64,000 nucleotides of DNA from Moritella sp. 5 (GTDB lineage Bacteria; Pseudomonadota; Gammaproteobacteria; Enterobacterales; Moritellaceae). A program made the position numbers and the translations under genes. Positions 28,800-37,914 of the stretch are shown in pieces. The stretch lies in the NCBI RefSeq assembly GCF_018219455.1, contig NZ_CP056122.1, forward strand, positions 2,666,001 to 2,730,000, written 5' to 3'. How positions within the stretch are numbered: position 1 is the stretch's first letter; each line of letters opens with the position of its first letter. The notes beneath the pieces were generated by a model, which saw only the letters and a list, made by a program, of their open reading frames with translations, did not search any database and had not been told where the DNA came from.

Positions 28800-28916
28800 T
28801 CTTATAGCTCCGTATGGGATATTTTATATTCTTTTAGATCTTGTGTTCTTATTCATAGTCTAGATGAGAAAGTTGTTCGATTTACTCTGAATGCGACTAT
28901 AAACCAAAATTTTTAT

Positions 28917-28965
28917 TGAAACCGAAATAGCTTTTATTGAAACCACATCCCTTTCATATGAAACC
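28917..28965. promoter_or_regulatory. Three TGAAACC direct repeats, possible Cra operators
   Basis: TGAAACC occurs at 28917, 28938 and 28959, exactly 21 bases apart (two helical turns), 118-160 bases upstream of the pykF start. TGAAAC is the conserved half of the Cra (FruR) site, and Cra represses pykF in E. coli. The other half-site is weak in each copy, so the factor is inferred. Confidence 0.45.
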
Positions 28966-29151
28966 AATTGTAACAAGTATAAGTTTAAAAACATAGAGTG
29001 ATAAGCATAAAGAAAGACAGAATAGATACCTAGATCAAGTTTGTTTCACTCATTAGGCTAAAAACAAAGCAAGTACAAGCCAAATTGTCATTAAATATAA
29101 CTGCAAGAGCATCTAAGAATGGTTCGTCAGGCGGGATTTTACGTTAAAAGG

Positions 29152-29184
29152 AAGCGCTATATCTAAGTTAAATATATAGCGCTT
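29152..29184 (-). terminator. Hairpin after lpxM
   Basis: An 11-bp perfect inverted repeat (AAGCGCTATAT / ATATAGCGCTT) with an 11-base loop. On the minus strand it is followed by CCTTTTAACG. It starts 20 bases after the lpxM stop, so it is a plausible terminator. Confidence 0.55.
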
Positions 29185-29204
29185 GAATAAAGAGATGACG
29201 ACAA

Positions 29205-30146
29205 CTAATAGATTTTTTTACCATCTGGACGTGTTCTTAATAATCTTAACGTCCACATATACTGATCAATACCACACTCAATCAACGCTTCGATCTCTTG
29301 ATTCATCATAACCGCATCTTGCTCAGGACTTTCGGACGGAAAGTTTTGCATCGCTGGTCGGATAAATGTTTCGAATTTACTTCGTTTTTCATTATATGCA
29401 GCATAGATAGGAACAACTGATGCGCCTGTTTTTTCTGCTAATCTGCCCATCACGGGTAAAGTTGCTTTTTGCGTAGCAAATAAAGGGGTGAATACACTAC
29501 GCTTAGGGCCATGATCTTCATCAGGTAAGTAATAACAGCTTTCACCATTTTTAAGTGATTTAACCAGAGCCCCTAACCCAGCCTTTCGGTGATAAACAGT
29601 GCCACCAAACATAGCGCGTTGACGTGTCATCAACCAATCAAACAGCTCATTATCAGAATTATTAAACATAGTACAAAATGGTGCGCCATAAGAAGCAATA
29701 TGTAAGCCAGAAAAATCAACTGCGAAGCTATGCGGCACTAATAAAATACAAGCTTTGCCTTGTTCAAGTAATGGGAACAAATTCTCACCACCATGAACAA
29801 CCATACGATTACGGTTATAAGCGCGACTACGTGCACTTGGTTCTGCATAGCTTAAGATCGTTTGGCAAAAAGTAACTAAGTTACCCATAATAATTCGCTC
29901 TTGTTCTGCCTCATCCATTTCAGGAAAACACATAGATAGGTTAATTTTCGCAACCTTCTTGCGCTTGTTCATCACTTTTAAATTAAATAATTTCGTCGCG
30001 ATGAAACGCGCAAACTTATCACGCGGTTTAACAGGTACAAAAGCGAGTAGGTATAATACAAAGACGCCGAACCATACAGGCCAAAACTTAGGTAGCAAAA
30101 ATGTTTTTTTGAAAGAAAGGTCATACGGTTTATATTTATCAGACAT
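29205..30146 (-). CDS. lpxM: Lipid A secondary acyltransferase, LpxM (MsbB) type
   Basis: Adds the last secondary acyl chain to Kdo2-lipid A at the inner membrane. 313 residues; one membrane-anchoring helix at about 21-38; the catalytic HX4D motif HSFAVD is at 139-144. The stretch YYLPDEDHGP followed by FATQKATLPVMGRLA is characteristic of LpxM rather than LpxL. Monocistronic by its surroundings: a hairpin follows, and a 555-base gap separates it from the divergent asnB. Acyl-chain preference in this organism cannot be read from sequence. Confidence 0.87.
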   Translation of the reverse strand: MSDKYKPYDLSFKKTFLLPKFWPVWFGVFVLYLLAFVPVKPRDKFARFIATKLFNLKVMNKRKKVAKINLSMCFPEMDEAEQERIIMGNLVTFCQTILSYAEPSARSRAYNRNRMVVHGGENLFPLLEQGKACILLVPHSFAVDFSGLHIASYGAPFCTMFNNSDNELFDWLMTRQRAMFGGTVYHRKAGLGALVKSLKNGESCYYLPDEDHGPKRSVFTPLFATQKATLPVMGRLAEKTGASVVPIYAAYNEKRSKFETFIRPAMQNFPSESPEQDAVMMNQEIEALIECGIDQYMWTLRLLRTRPDGKKIY

Positions 30147-30701
30147 ATAGTTTTATCAAACCTGTTTAAATTACGAAAGTACTACGAGATATCAAGCTAA
30201 TCATTTTATTCAGTTATGTCACCAAAACCAACTATTTTTTATATTTACTGTTCTATTTTAATCGTTTTAACACGCTATGGCTCAATACCAATATACCAAT
30301 AACGCCATAAAGTACCCATTTCAAGTTTAAATACTCTACTAACCCATTAATTTAAAATATATTTTATAGTTATGCCAAATTGCCATTGAGCTAGAGTTAA
30401 TTATCATGATAAATTTAACGCAAGTGGATCATTATTGTATTTAAATTATTTACTTAGTACCACGTTGCGTTGAATGGATTCAATCATGCTTACTTATTCA
30501 TTAAGATCCATATTAGTCTATTACCTCGCCATTAATATTATTGAATTGTTACTTTCAGCACCTTTAAATTATCGATTCAACATTTAAATTCATTTTTTGT
30601 AATTGTTTTATCATTTTTGTTTGCATTAAATCTACAATGTGGCAAATTAGACACACTATTTAGAAAGTTAGCTGCATACGCAGCATTAGAAGGAATTAGT
30701 T
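30147..30701. other. Divergent intergenic region, lpxM-asnB
   Basis: 555 very AT-rich bases serving as upstream region for both lpxM and asnB. No gene or RNA was recognised. AGAAGGA 8 bases before the asnB ATG is a good ribosome binding site. Possible -35/-10 hexamers near 30620-30650 (TTGCAT and AATTAG) are weak. Confidence 0.4.
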
Positions 30702-32369
30702 ATGTGCTCAATATTCGGAATTCTAGACATCAAGTCAGACATTAAACCTCTTCGTGCACAAGCATTAGAGTTATCAAAGTTACTGCGTCACCGAGGCCCA
30801 GATTGGTCAGGTATCTATACTAATGATAATGCTATTTTAGTCCATGAGCGCCTTGCAATTGTTGATGTTAATAATGGTGCACAACCTTTATACAATGAAG
30901 AAAAGACTCACGTACTTGCTGTTAATGGTGAAATTTATAACCATAAAGATTTACAAAAAACATTAAATGTAGATTTTGAATTTCAAACAGAGTCTGATTG
31001 TGAAGTTATCCTTGCTCTATATAAAGAGAAAGGAACGCAGTTTTTAGATGACCTGAATGGTATCTTTGCTTTTGCTTTATATGATGAAGAAGAAGACGCT
31101 TACCTTATCGGTCGAGATCATATCGGTATTATTCCGCTATACACAGGCTATGATGAGCACGGTAACTTTTATGTTGCATCTGAAATGAAAGCGTTAGTAC
31201 CTGTTTGTACACAAATTGAAGAATTCCCAGCTGGTCATTACTTGTGGAGTAAAGACGGTAAAGTAACACCGTATTATCAACGTGACTGGACAGAGTTTGA
31301 TGCAGTAGCACAAAATGGCGGTGATAAAGAAGTTGTTAAGCAAGGTTTAGAAAGTGCCGTTAAACGTCAACTAATGTGTGATGTACCTTATGGTGTATTA
31401 CTGTCAGGTGGTTTAGATTCTTCAGTTATCTCTGCGATCACTCAACAGTATTCAAAACGTCGTATCGAAGACGATGGTAAAACAGAAGCATGGTGGCCAC
31501 AATTGCATTCTTTCTCTGTAGGCTTAAACGGTTCTCCAGATTTAGCTGCGGCACAAAAAGTGGCAGATCACTTAGGCACTATCCATCACTCGATTGAATT
31601 TACTGTACAAGAAGGTATCGATGCATTACGTGACGTTATATACCACATTGAAACATACGATGTAACGACGATTCGAGCATCAACACCTATGTATTTGATG
31701 GCGCGTAAAATTAAAGCCATGGGTATCAAAATGGTGCTTTCTGGTGAAGGTGCTGATGAACTATTCGGTGGTTACTTGTACTTCCACAAAGCACCAAATG
31801 CAAAAGAGTTCCATGAAGAAACGGTACGTAAAGTTTCTAAACTTCATATGTTTGATTGCTTACGAGCGAATAAGTCGATGGCGGCATGGGGAATTGAAGC
31901 ACGTGTACCATTCTTAGATAAAGAGTTTGTAGATGCGTCAATGCGACTAAACCCTGAATTAAAAATGATCACTGGTGACAGAATTGAGAAAAACATCATT
32001 CGTGAAGCATTTGAAGATTTATTGCCAGAAGAAATTGTATGGCGTCAAAAAGAGCAATTCTCTGATGGTGTAGGTTATTCTTGGATTGACCAGCTAAAAG
32101 TTCACGTTGAAGAAGCTGTATCGGACCAAATGTTAGCAAGCGCTGCATTTAAATTTCCGATTAACACACCTGATACCAAAGAAGGTTACTACTATCGCGC
32201 CATCTTTGAAGATCACTTCCCTGGTGACTCGGCGGCTAAATGCGTGCCATTTGGTAAATCTGTAGCGTGTTCAACAGTAGAAGCGCTAGCTTGGGATGAA
32301 AGTTTCCAAAACAATGCAGATCCATCGGGTCGTGCAGCTGGCGTACATAACGAAGCATACGAAGACTAA
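30702..32369 (+). CDS. asnB: Asparagine synthase B, glutamine-hydrolysing
   Basis: Makes asparagine from aspartate, ATP and glutamine in the cytoplasm. 555 residues, matching E. coli AsnB (554). The N-terminal class II glutaminase begins MCSIFGI, so Cys becomes residue 1 after Met removal and is the nucleophile; RHRGPD is the glutamine-binding motif. The synthetase domain has the pyrophosphate loop SGGLDSS at 235-241 and SGEGADELFGGY. A strong terminator follows. Single gene unit with a good AGAAGGA ribosome binding site. Confidence 0.96.
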   Translation: MCSIFGILDIKSDIKPLRAQALELSKLLRHRGPDWSGIYTNDNAILVHERLAIVDVNNGAQPLYNEEKTHVLAVNGEIYNHKDLQKTLNVDFEFQTESDCEVILALYKEKGTQFLDDLNGIFAFALYDEEEDAYLIGRDHIGIIPLYTGYDEHGNFYVASEMKALVPVCTQIEEFPAGHYLWSKDGKVTPYYQRDWTEFDAVAQNGGDKEVVKQGLESAVKRQLMCDVPYGVLLSGGLDSSVISAITQQYSKRRIEDDGKTEAWWPQLHSFSVGLNGSPDLAAAQKVADHLGTIHHSIEFTVQEGIDALRDVIYHIETYDVTTIRASTPMYLMARKIKAMGIKMVLSGEGADELFGGYLYFHKAPNAKEFHEETVRKVSKLHMFDCLRANKSMAAWGIEARVPFLDKEFVDASMRLNPELKMITGDRIEKNIIREAFEDLLPEEIVWRQKEQFSDGVGYSWIDQLKVHVEEAVSDQMLASAAFKFPINTPDTKEGYYYRAIFEDHFPGDSAAKCVPFGKSVACSTVEALAWDESFQNNADPSGRAAGVHNEAYED

Positions 32370-32400
32370 TCTCGTTTAACTCTTCGTTAAGCCTCAATTA

Positions 32401-32427
32401 AAACAGCACTTAGGTGCTGTTTTTTTG
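32401..32427 (+). terminator. Rho-independent terminator of asnB
   Basis: AAACAGCAC pairs with GTGCTGTTT around TTAG and is followed by TTTTTTG, 31 bases after the asnB stop. Confidence 0.92.
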
Positions 32428-32581
32428 TTTCCTTACAAACAGGCTCGCCGGTGCCGCTGTATTATATTGCGCTTAAGTGATGCCAGTATAAACTACGACA
32501 AAAATATCGTGATTAGTTCCTCATTTTCTTCTTAATATTACATATCCCCTTTTGAGTACACACTTAGCATGATACCATAAC

Positions 32582-32600
32582 GATAATAATTCTCATTTAC
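32582..32600 (+). promoter_or_regulatory. Possible Fur box before the DUF898-M48 operon
   Basis: GATAATAATTCTCATTTAC agrees with the 19-base Fur consensus (GATAATGATAATCATTATC) at 14 positions, 20 bases before the start codon of the DUF898 gene and close to its AAAGGA ribosome site. Fur binding, and so iron control, is inferred from this match only. Confidence 0.45.
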
Positions 32601-32620
32601 ATCATTTCAAAGGAACAGAA

Positions 32621-33745
32621 ATGCACCAGTTTAAATTTCATGGTAAAGGAAAGGAATATTTTGGTATTTGGATCGTAAATATTCTATTAAGTATCATAAC
32701 GCTAGGGATCTACTCAGCATGGGCTAAAGTTCGTACCAACAAATACTTCTATGGTAATACTGAGCTTAGCGGAAATCGATTTGATTACCTAGCGCAACCT
32801 AAACAGATCTTGATTGGTCGAATCATTGCCGTTATAGCAGTTAGTATATGGGCAGCTTTAAATACGTTTTCACCACTATTAGCTGCACTTGTCATGTTAA
32901 TATTCGTACTTATCTATCCAGTTTTAGTCGTGCGTAATCTCCGCTTCGATATGAAAATGACACAATTTAGAAATGTACGTTTCAACTTTATCGGCTCTTA
33001 CAAAAATGCATATAAAGTGATGCTCGTAAAGCCGTTAGCCGCTTATATAGCAATTGGCATATCCATCGCCATCACTCTCACTTACATTATGCCTGCATCG
33101 AAAATACTTGGCATAATTATTATGGCCGCAACATGCTTACTTCTCCTACCCTTGTTATTCTCTTGGGTTATAGCCGCCATGAATCAGTTCATCATTAATA
33201 ATACACGTTATGGTAATCTCACTTTCGCTGCGACGTTACAAACTACCTATATATTTAAGGTACTAGCTAAGTTCATGTTACTTATAGTACTTATCATTGC
33301 GGTCTTTGCAGTATTTCTAATTATTGCTGGTGTCAGCACAAATGACGTCAGTAATTTAGCCGGAGACTCAAGTAAAATGGCAGTCTTTGTGATTGCTTAC
33401 ATTGGTATGATACTCGGTATGATATTTACTCAAGTCTATTTCCATGTCCGAGTTCGTAACTATATCCTATCTGAGACTAAACTTGATAACCAGTTACAAC
33501 CAAAATCGACGATGACGGTTATGTCTTATAGCTTACTACTATTAACAAACCTATTACTGATCGTTTGTACTCTTGGTTTAGCTCGACCATTTACGATGAT
33601 TCGGCATGCCAATTATGTCGCCTCCGTGACTCAAGTTGACGGTGATCTTTCCCTCACTAATGCAACAGACCAAGCCACAGATGAATCAGGTGCTATTGCA
33701 GATGAATTATCCCAAGCGTTCGATCTAAACATCGGCGCTATATGA
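32621..33745 (+). CDS. DUF898 (YjgN family) inner membrane protein
   Basis: A 374-residue polytopic membrane protein of the YjgN/DUF898 family. The family start FKFHGKGKEYFGIWIVN is followed by GIYSAWAKVRTNKYFYGNT, and the family motif is repeated in degenerate form at the C-terminus (GLARPFTMIRHANY). I see about six to eight hydrophobic segments. AAAGGA precedes the ATG. The stop overlaps the start of the M48 peptidase gene by 4 bases (ATGA), so the two are translationally coupled. The molecular function of the family is unknown; a membrane partner of the peptidase is the natural inference. Confidence 0.85.
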   Translation: MHQFKFHGKGKEYFGIWIVNILLSIITLGIYSAWAKVRTNKYFYGNTELSGNRFDYLAQPKQILIGRIIAVIAVSIWAALNTFSPLLAALVMLIFVLIYPVLVVRNLRFDMKMTQFRNVRFNFIGSYKNAYKVMLVKPLAAYIAIGISIAITLTYIMPASKILGIIIMAATCLLLLPLLFSWVIAAMNQFIINNTRYGNLTFAATLQTTYIFKVLAKFMLLIVLIIAVFAVFLIIAGVSTNDVSNLAGDSSKMAVFVIAYIGMILGMIFTQVYFHVRVRNYILSETKLDNQLQPKSTMTVMSYSLLLLTNLLLIVCTLGLARPFTMIRHANYVASVTQVDGDLSLTNATDQATDESGAIADELSQAFDLNIGAI

Positions 33746-34776
33746 TAATTCAAGGTAAGGCTGTTGCACCCGCATCAGCCATTACGATAGCCGCTGAGCT
33801 AATACTTAATTCCGATGGTGGTATTGAGTGTGTGCTCAGCAGTGTAGAGGCTAATATTTTAACCGCTGCAGATTCGGCATTAAAAACAGATATAGGTAAC
33901 ATAACTATATCTCGTGCTTTAGGCGCTATTCCTCGTAGCTTTACATTCGTTAACGGTTGGACATTTACTGCCGATGATAATGCTAAAATCGACATCTGGC
34001 TACGTCAACAGAATAAACAGCCTTGGTTACATAGACTGGAAAAAAATAGCATCGCCATTATTGCCAGTGTATTACTAAGTAGTTTATCGGCTTGGTATGT
34101 TATTAGCTCAGGGATTCCCGCTATTAGTGGCGTGATCGCACAGTCGATCCCTCCTGTAATGGAAAAACATCTAGCCGACTATAGCCTAGAATATTTAGAC
34201 GACCACGACTTCACTCCATCTAAACTACCGATAAAAAGACAAGATGAACTGACTAATCTATTAAATAGTATCAGTTCAACAGCGGTAACTTATAACCAAA
34301 AACCCAAGTTATTATTTCGCTCCTTAGCTGACTCGGCCAATGCGTTTACGTTAACTGATGGCACGATTATTCTAACAGATGAACTCGTTATGCTTGCACA
34401 AGATGATCGAGAATTAAGCGCTGTATTATTGCATGAGATAGGACATCAGTATCATAATCATCTTTTAAAACGACTTGTTGAATTATCGATACTATCTGTT
34501 CTGGTGAATTATATTGTGGGTGATGCGACGGGTGTCGGTGATACTTTGGCTAGTGCCAGTGTGTTATTACTATCACTAAACTATTCTCAGCAGGATGAAC
34601 TTGAAGCAGATAAATTCGCAGCAGAAATATTGCTGTCCGAATATGGTTCTGTGCAGGCGCTAGAAGATATATTGACACGGCTAGAAAGTGAACCCTTAAC
34701 CTCTCCAACTTGGTTACGTTCGCATCCAGGTATAGGTGAACGTGTTAATGCGATAAACCTTATTGATCCTTTGTAA
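33742..34776 (+). CDS. M48 family membrane metallopeptidase
   Basis: A 344-residue zinc peptidase. The zinc motif HEIGH is at 231-235 and the third ligand is in the downstream ELEADKFAAE. A hydrophobic segment at about residues 105-125 anchors the protein; the N-terminal 90 residues form a small domain with no motif I recognise. Start by ATGA overlap with the DUF898 gene, a pairing common in marine gammaproteobacteria. Probably a periplasm-facing quality-control protease. A copy of its 3' end lies downstream at 34886-34939. Confidence 0.88.
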   Translation: MIIQGKAVAPASAITIAAELILNSDGGIECVLSSVEANILTAADSALKTDIGNITISRALGAIPRSFTFVNGWTFTADDNAKIDIWLRQQNKQPWLHRLEKNSIAIIASVLLSSLSAWYVISSGIPAISGVIAQSIPPVMEKHLADYSLEYLDDHDFTPSKLPIKRQDELTNLLNSISSTAVTYNQKPKLLFRSLADSANAFTLTDGTIILTDELVMLAQDDRELSAVLLHEIGHQYHNHLLKRLVELSILSVLVNYIVGDATGVGDTLASASVLLLSLNYSQQDELEADKFAAEILLSEYGSVQALEDILTRLESEPLTSPTWLRSHPGIGERVNAINLIDPL

Positions 34777-34785
34777 CATCCTAAG

Positions 34786-34815
34786 ATCCAGCCCTTAATA
34801 AGGGCTGGATTACAA
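34786..34815. terminator. Terminator after the M48 gene
   Basis: ATCCAGCCCTT and AAGGGCTGGAT form a perfect 11-bp stem with a 3-base loop, 10 bases after the M48 stop; T-rich sequence follows slightly downstream. It lies between the M48 gene and the convergent thiolase fragment, so it probably once served both. Confidence 0.75.
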
Positions 34816-34820
34816 CATTT

Positions 34821-34872
34821 TTATTTTTCTAGAATCGCCGTGATACCTTGACCACCAGCATCACAAATCGAG
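34821..34872 (-). pseudogene. Displaced 3' end of a thiolase gene
   Basis: The last 17 codons of a thiolase gene, ending in GGQGITAILEK and a stop codon, in the same orientation as the intact gene whose end is at 36634. The two 52-base ends agree at about 46 positions. Upstream the similarity stops abruptly. It is a non-functional remnant, and with 36634-36685 it forms direct repeats around dcuA. Confidence 0.8.
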
Positions 34873-34885
34873 ACAACACCCTTAT

Positions 34886-34939
34886 AGTAAACCCTTAACC
34901 TCTCCAATTTAGTTACGTTCACCCCCAGAGATAAGCAAA
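34886..34939 (+). pseudogene. Fragment of the M48 peptidase 3' end
   Basis: About 54 bases resemble 34687-34740 in the M48 gene (both contain AACCCTTAACCTCTCCAA and a following GGTTACGTTC-like stretch), with scattered changes and no usable frame. It lies directly beside the thiolase fragment in the opposite order to the intact junction, pointing to duplication of the M48-thiolase boundary. Confidence 0.7.
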
Positions 34940-35188
34940 CGCATTTTGTAATCAAGAGGATAGATGTAGCCTTTATGGAAAACAATTTATTTTGTGAATT
35001 TGCGCAGGATAGAAGCCTACAATACATGAACCGCCTCTCAACTTTAAAAAATAACGTACTCCCTTCCATTACCCACACTACGCCAGTGTAGTATAACCCT
35101 ATAAAAGCCCACGCAACCAGCTCTTTACACTACCAAATCACCAACAAGGCAGGCGTTTATATCACCAAAACCAAAATAAGGAAAACTT

Positions 35189-36490
35189 ATGATTGCTGTA
35201 GAGTTTATTATTGTGCTTACTTTTATCTATCTTGGCGCTCGTATCGGGGGAATCGGTATAGGTCTTGCGGGTGGTGCCGGTGTATTGGTTCTTACCCTGT
35301 TTCTAGGCGTCGACACCGGGAATATTCCCATTGATGTTATATTGATTATCATGTCCGTGATTTCTGCAATTGCAGCAATGCAAGTCGCGGGAGGGTTAGA
35401 CTGGCTAGTTGAACTCTCTGAACACTTCCTGCGTAAACATCCAAAGAGAATTACCTTTTACGCCCCAATGGTTACCTATTTTATGACCCTACTTGCAGGA
35501 ACTGGGCACACAGCATTTTCAACATTACCCGTTATTGCTGAGGTAGCTAAAGAGCAAGGAATACGCCCATCAAGGCCATTAAGCATCTCGGTTGTCGCAT
35601 CACAAATAGCTATCACAGCATCTCCAATATCTGCAGCGGTAGTCTTCTTCTCTGGAATTTTAGAACCGCTCGGAGTGGGCTATCTTACACTGCTAGCGAT
35701 CTGTATTCCTTCAACATTTGCCGCTTGTATGGTTGGAGCATTCGTTTCTAACTTTTTAGGATGTGAGCTAAAAGATGATGCTATCTATCAAGAAAAGTTA
35801 GCCAAAGGCCAGATCATACTTAAAGGAAAGACGCAAAGAGAGATATTGCCAAGCGCTAAATTAGCAACCGGTATCTTTGTAACTGCAATCATAGGAGTGA
35901 TAATCTATGCAACCCTGATTTCAGACGCGGTAAATATCATTGAAAACCCAGCGTTAAGCCGTAATGATGCCATTATGGTATTTATGCTCTCTGCCGCTAC
36001 TGCTATTGTAACTTTCACTAAGATTGATGCATCAGAGATCGCGAACGCAGCAACATTCAAATCAGGCATGAGCGCCTGCATCTGCGTTCTCGGTGTGGCT
36101 TGGCTCGGTGATACTTTCGTATCAAGCCATATTGAAGAGATCAAAACTTTTTCTGCGGACATCCTTCAGCAATACCCATGGATGCTTGCTGTAACTCTAT
36201 TCTTTGCCTCAACGCTGCTCTACTCACAAGGTGCCACCACGACAGCCTTAATGCCAGCCGCATTAGCCATTGGGGTTGCCCCTATAACGGCCATCGCTTC
36301 ATTTGCTGCAGTGAGTGCACTGTTTGTATTGCCAACTTACCCAACACTTCTTGCAGCAGTAGAAATGGATGACACAGGTTCAACTCGCATTGGTAATTTA
36401 GTATTTAACCACCCTTTCTTCATTCCAGGCGTTGTCACAATCACTACATCCGTAGCACTTGGGTTTCTTATTGGAGGCGCCGTGCTCTAA
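35189..36490 (+). CDS. dcuA: Anaerobic C4-dicarboxylate transporter, DcuA/DcuB family
   Basis: Exchanges fumarate, malate or aspartate for succinate across the inner membrane. 433 residues, equal to E. coli DcuA, with about ten to twelve hydrophobic segments. Diagnostic stretches include ARIGGIGIGLAGG, AIAAMQVAGGLDWLV, PVIAEVAKEQG, QIAITASPISAAVV and GMSACICVLGVAWLGDTFV. AAGGA lies 7-8 bases before the ATG. It sits alone between the copied thiolase ends and ends at a strong terminator, so it may have entered as a cassette. No clear FNR site was found upstream. DcuA and DcuB are hard to tell apart by eye. Confidence 0.9.
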   Translation: MIAVEFIIVLTFIYLGARIGGIGIGLAGGAGVLVLTLFLGVDTGNIPIDVILIIMSVISAIAAMQVAGGLDWLVELSEHFLRKHPKRITFYAPMVTYFMTLLAGTGHTAFSTLPVIAEVAKEQGIRPSRPLSISVVASQIAITASPISAAVVFFSGILEPLGVGYLTLLAICIPSTFAACMVGAFVSNFLGCELKDDAIYQEKLAKGQIILKGKTQREILPSAKLATGIFVTAIIGVIIYATLISDAVNIIENPALSRNDAIMVFMLSAATAIVTFTKIDASEIANAATFKSGMSACICVLGVAWLGDTFVSSHIEEIKTFSADILQQYPWMLAVTLFFASTLLYSQGATTTALMPAALAIGVAPITAIASFAAVSALFVLPTYPTLLAAVEMDDTGSTRIGNLVFNHPFFIPGVVTITTSVALGFLIGGAVL

Positions 36491-36543
36491 TCCAATTAGA
36501 GGTTGAAATGATGGCATGCATTAGTACACTTAGTTATTAAACA

Positions 36544-36573
36544 AAACGCCAATACTCTGTAGTATTGGCGTTT
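36544..36573. terminator. Rho-independent terminator between dcuA and the thiolase gene
   Basis: A perfect 13-bp stem (AAACGCCAATACT / AGTATTGGCGTTT) with a CTGT loop, followed on the plus strand by CTTTAAT. It serves dcuA and possibly the convergent thiolase gene. Confidence 0.9.
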
Positions 36574-36633
36574 CTTTAATAAAGAACCTCGGTTTTATAC
36601 GAAGTCTTTATCAATAGAAAATAAACGAAGTAT

Positions 36634-37914
36634 TTATTTTTCTAAAATAGCGGTAATACCTTGACCACCAGCAGCACAAATCGAGATTAAACCACGACCT
36701 GAACCTTTCTGATCAAGCAGTTGTGCCAGTGTTGCGATAACACGACCACCTGTAGCTGCGAAAGGATGACCCGTTGCTAAGCTACTACCTTTCACGTTTA
36801 ATTTAGTTAAATCGATTGAACCAAGCGGTGCATCAAGACCAAGTTTCTCTTTACAGAATTTCTCATCTTCCCACGCAGCTAGCGTTGATAATACTTGTGC
36901 TGCAAATGCTTCATGAATTTCATAGAAATCGAAATCTTGTAATGTTAGACCTGCACGCTTAAGCATTTTTGGCACTGCATATGCGGGAGCCATTAACAGA
37001 CCTTCTTTTTTATCAACAAAGTCAACAGCCGCTGTTTCACCAAATGTTAAATAAGCTTGAACCGGTAAGTTGTGTTCAGCAGCCCACTCTTCACTTGCTA
37101 GTAATACAGCAGATGCACCGTCCGTAAGGTTAGTACTGTTACCCGCCGTCATAGTGCCATTTACTTTATCAAAACAAGGCTTTAATTTAGCTAATTTTTC
37201 AACTGTCGTGTCAGCACGTAATACATTATCTTTAGTTAGACCAGCCATAGGCGATACTAATGTATCGAAGAAACCTTCTGTATATGCAGCCGCTAATTTT
37301 TGATGACTTGCACATGCTAATTCATCTTGTGCTTCGCGTGAGATATTCCACTCTTTCGCTGTCACTTGACAATGATCACCCATCGCCATTTTTGTACGCG
37401 GTTCTTTATTCGCTGGCGTAAGTGGCACGAAATGTTTAGGACGTAAACGAGAAAGTGCACTCAATCGTTGTTTACCCGTTTTAGCGCGGTTCAGCTCAAG
37501 TAAAACACTGCGCATACCTTCACTCACAGCAATCGGAGCATCAGATGTTGTATCAGAACCACCAGCAATACCCGCTTCAATTTGACCCAGTGCAATCTTG
37601 TTTGCTACTTGAATGGCAGCAGCTAGACCAGTACCACATGCTTGTTGAATATCATAACAAGGTGTTTCAGGTGCCAGGCCTGCACTTAATACCGCTTCAC
37701 GCGTTAAGTTAAAATCGCGAGAGTGTTTAATTACCGCCCCCGCAACAACTTCACCAAGTTGTTCTCCACGTAGACCATATTTAACCACTAAACCACGGAT
37801 CGTTTCCGTAAGCATGTCTTGGTTACTTAGTTTCGAATATGCTGTGTTTGAACGTGCAAACGGGATACGGTTACCGCCGATAATTGCAACTCTTCTTATT
37901 GTTTGACCTGTCAT
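36634..37914 (-). CDS. Thiolase (acetyl-CoA C-acyltransferase, FadI-like)
   Basis: Catalyses thiolytic cleavage or formation of 3-ketoacyl-CoA. 426 residues: nucleophile C93 in QQACGTGLAA, the His motif YEIHEAFAAQ, GHPFAATGGR, and the second active-site Cys C413 in SICAAGGQG. It is close to FadI in length and in the GMRSVLL...SRLRPKHF region, but FadJ is not next door, so it may be a stand-alone acetyltransferase for short chains rather than the beta-oxidation FadI. Its own promoter is in the gap to 38308. Its 3' end is duplicated at 34821. Confidence 0.87.
   Translation of the reverse strand: MTGQTIRRVAIIGGNRIPFARSNTAYSKLSNQDMLTETIRGLVVKYGLRGEQLGEVVAGAVIKHSRDFNLTREAVLSAGLAPETPCYDIQQACGTGLAAAIQVANKIALGQIEAGIAGGSDTTSDAPIAVSEGMRSVLLELNRAKTGKQRLSALSRLRPKHFVPLTPANKEPRTKMAMGDHCQVTAKEWNISREAQDELACASHQKLAAAYTEGFFDTLVSPMAGLTKDNVLRADTTVEKLAKLKPCFDKVNGTMTAGNSTNLTDGASAVLLASEEWAAEHNLPVQAYLTFGETAAVDFVDKKEGLLMAPAYAVPKMLKRAGLTLQDFDFYEIHEAFAAQVLSTLAAWEDEKFCKEKLGLDAPLGSIDLTKLNVKGSSLATGHPFAATGGRVIATLAQLLDQKGSGRGLISICAAGGQGITAILEK

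Larger units (their letters stand above)
28800..29204. other. pykF upstream region
   Basis: 405 bases between pykF and lpxM. It holds the TGAAACC direct repeats (28917-28965), and the lpxM-end hairpin (29152-29184) lies at its far end. No gene is seen. The pykF promoter should be between about 28830 and 28920, but no clear hexamers could be assigned. Confidence 0.45.

Noticed and set aside
34821-35078. 85-codon minus-strand frame ending in thiolase-like sequence
   Set aside because: Only the last 17 codons are thiolase; the rest is chance reading frame through rearranged DNA, so I list only the fragment.
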